Shown here: positions 5,320 through 5,334 of the stretch, in pieces
Numbering within the stretch: the first letter of the stretch is position 1
How the letters are laid out: the number at the start of each line of letters is the position of its first letter
Source of the DNA: Flavobacterium sp.
GTDB lineage: Bacteria > Bacteroidota > Bacteroidia > Flavobacteriales > Flavobacteriaceae
Direction of reading: 5' to 3'
NCBI GenBank assembly: GCA_024709705.1
Contig: JANJWE010000308.1
Span: 1-5,334, forward strand
DNA length: 5,334 bases
Translations under genes and position numbers: made by a program
Notes under the pieces: model-generated
Told to the model about the DNA's origin: nothing
The model's database searches: none
What the model saw: only the letters and a program-made list of their open reading frames with translations

Positions 5320-5334
5320 AGATCGGAAGAGCAC
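5320..5334 (+). other. Residual Illumina TruSeq adapter at the contig end (artefact)
   Basis: The final 15 bases, AGATCGGAAGAGCAC, are identical to the first 15 bases of the standard Illumina TruSeq read-1 adapter. They lie at the extreme end of the window, and the L19 reading frame diverges from its family at exactly this boundary. Genomic sequence therefore ends at about 5319. Confidence 0.95.

Noticed and set aside
1..5334. A CRISPR array, mobile element, phage or defence system
   Set aside because: No regularly spaced repeats, transposase, integrase, nuclease or toxin-antitoxin-like genes are present. All but one gene are conserved housekeeping functions.

Overview
The window reads as AT-rich chromosomal DNA from a member of the Flavobacteriaceae, most likely Flavobacterium or a close relative. 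Four things point there: the protein sequences (L19, TrmD, GlgA/GlgC), the repeated Bacteroidetes-type promoter core TAnnTTTG, the general lack of Shine-Dalgarno sequences, and a cyclophilin-FKBP fusion of a kind reported from Flavobacterium. No phage, transposon, CRISPR or defence genes are visible. It is ordinary core genome with some interesting RNA and regulatory structure between the genes.

Layout. Positions 1-2287 hold the end of a glycogen operon on the + strand: the C-terminal two thirds of glycogen synthase (glgA, cut by the window edge), then 4 bases later a complete ADP-glucose pyrophosphorylase (glgC). GlgC makes ADP-glucose and GlgA polymerises it. A strong bidirectional hairpin terminator (about 2296-2331) separates this operon from a convergent minus-strand gene (2868-2314) for an unrecognised small exported protein. 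The last codons of that gene lie inside the terminator. Upstream of it is a 260-base gap with its promoter, a second clean terminator (2982-3006) and a small GC-rich flavobacterial-type palindromic repeat. Then comes a 310-residue cyclophilin-FKBP dual immunophilin on the minus strand (4065-3133).

The divergent gap at 4066-4343 carries the immunophilin promoter core, a long imperfect hairpin resembling a conserved flavobacterial structured RNA (I suggest Flavo-1-like), and a promoter core just before trmD. trmD (tRNA m1G37 methyltransferase) is followed by its usual partner rplS (ribosomal protein L19). rplS has its own well-formed promoter and a leader of about 70 bases that can fold in alternative ways just before the start codon, so it is a candidate autoregulatory ribosomal-protein leader.

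The window ends in an artefact. The last 15 bases (5320-5334) are identical to the start of the Illumina TruSeq adapter, and the L19 reading frame departs from its family at exactly that point. The right edge is therefore a contig end with untrimmed adapter, and the final residues of the apparent L19 fragment are not biological.
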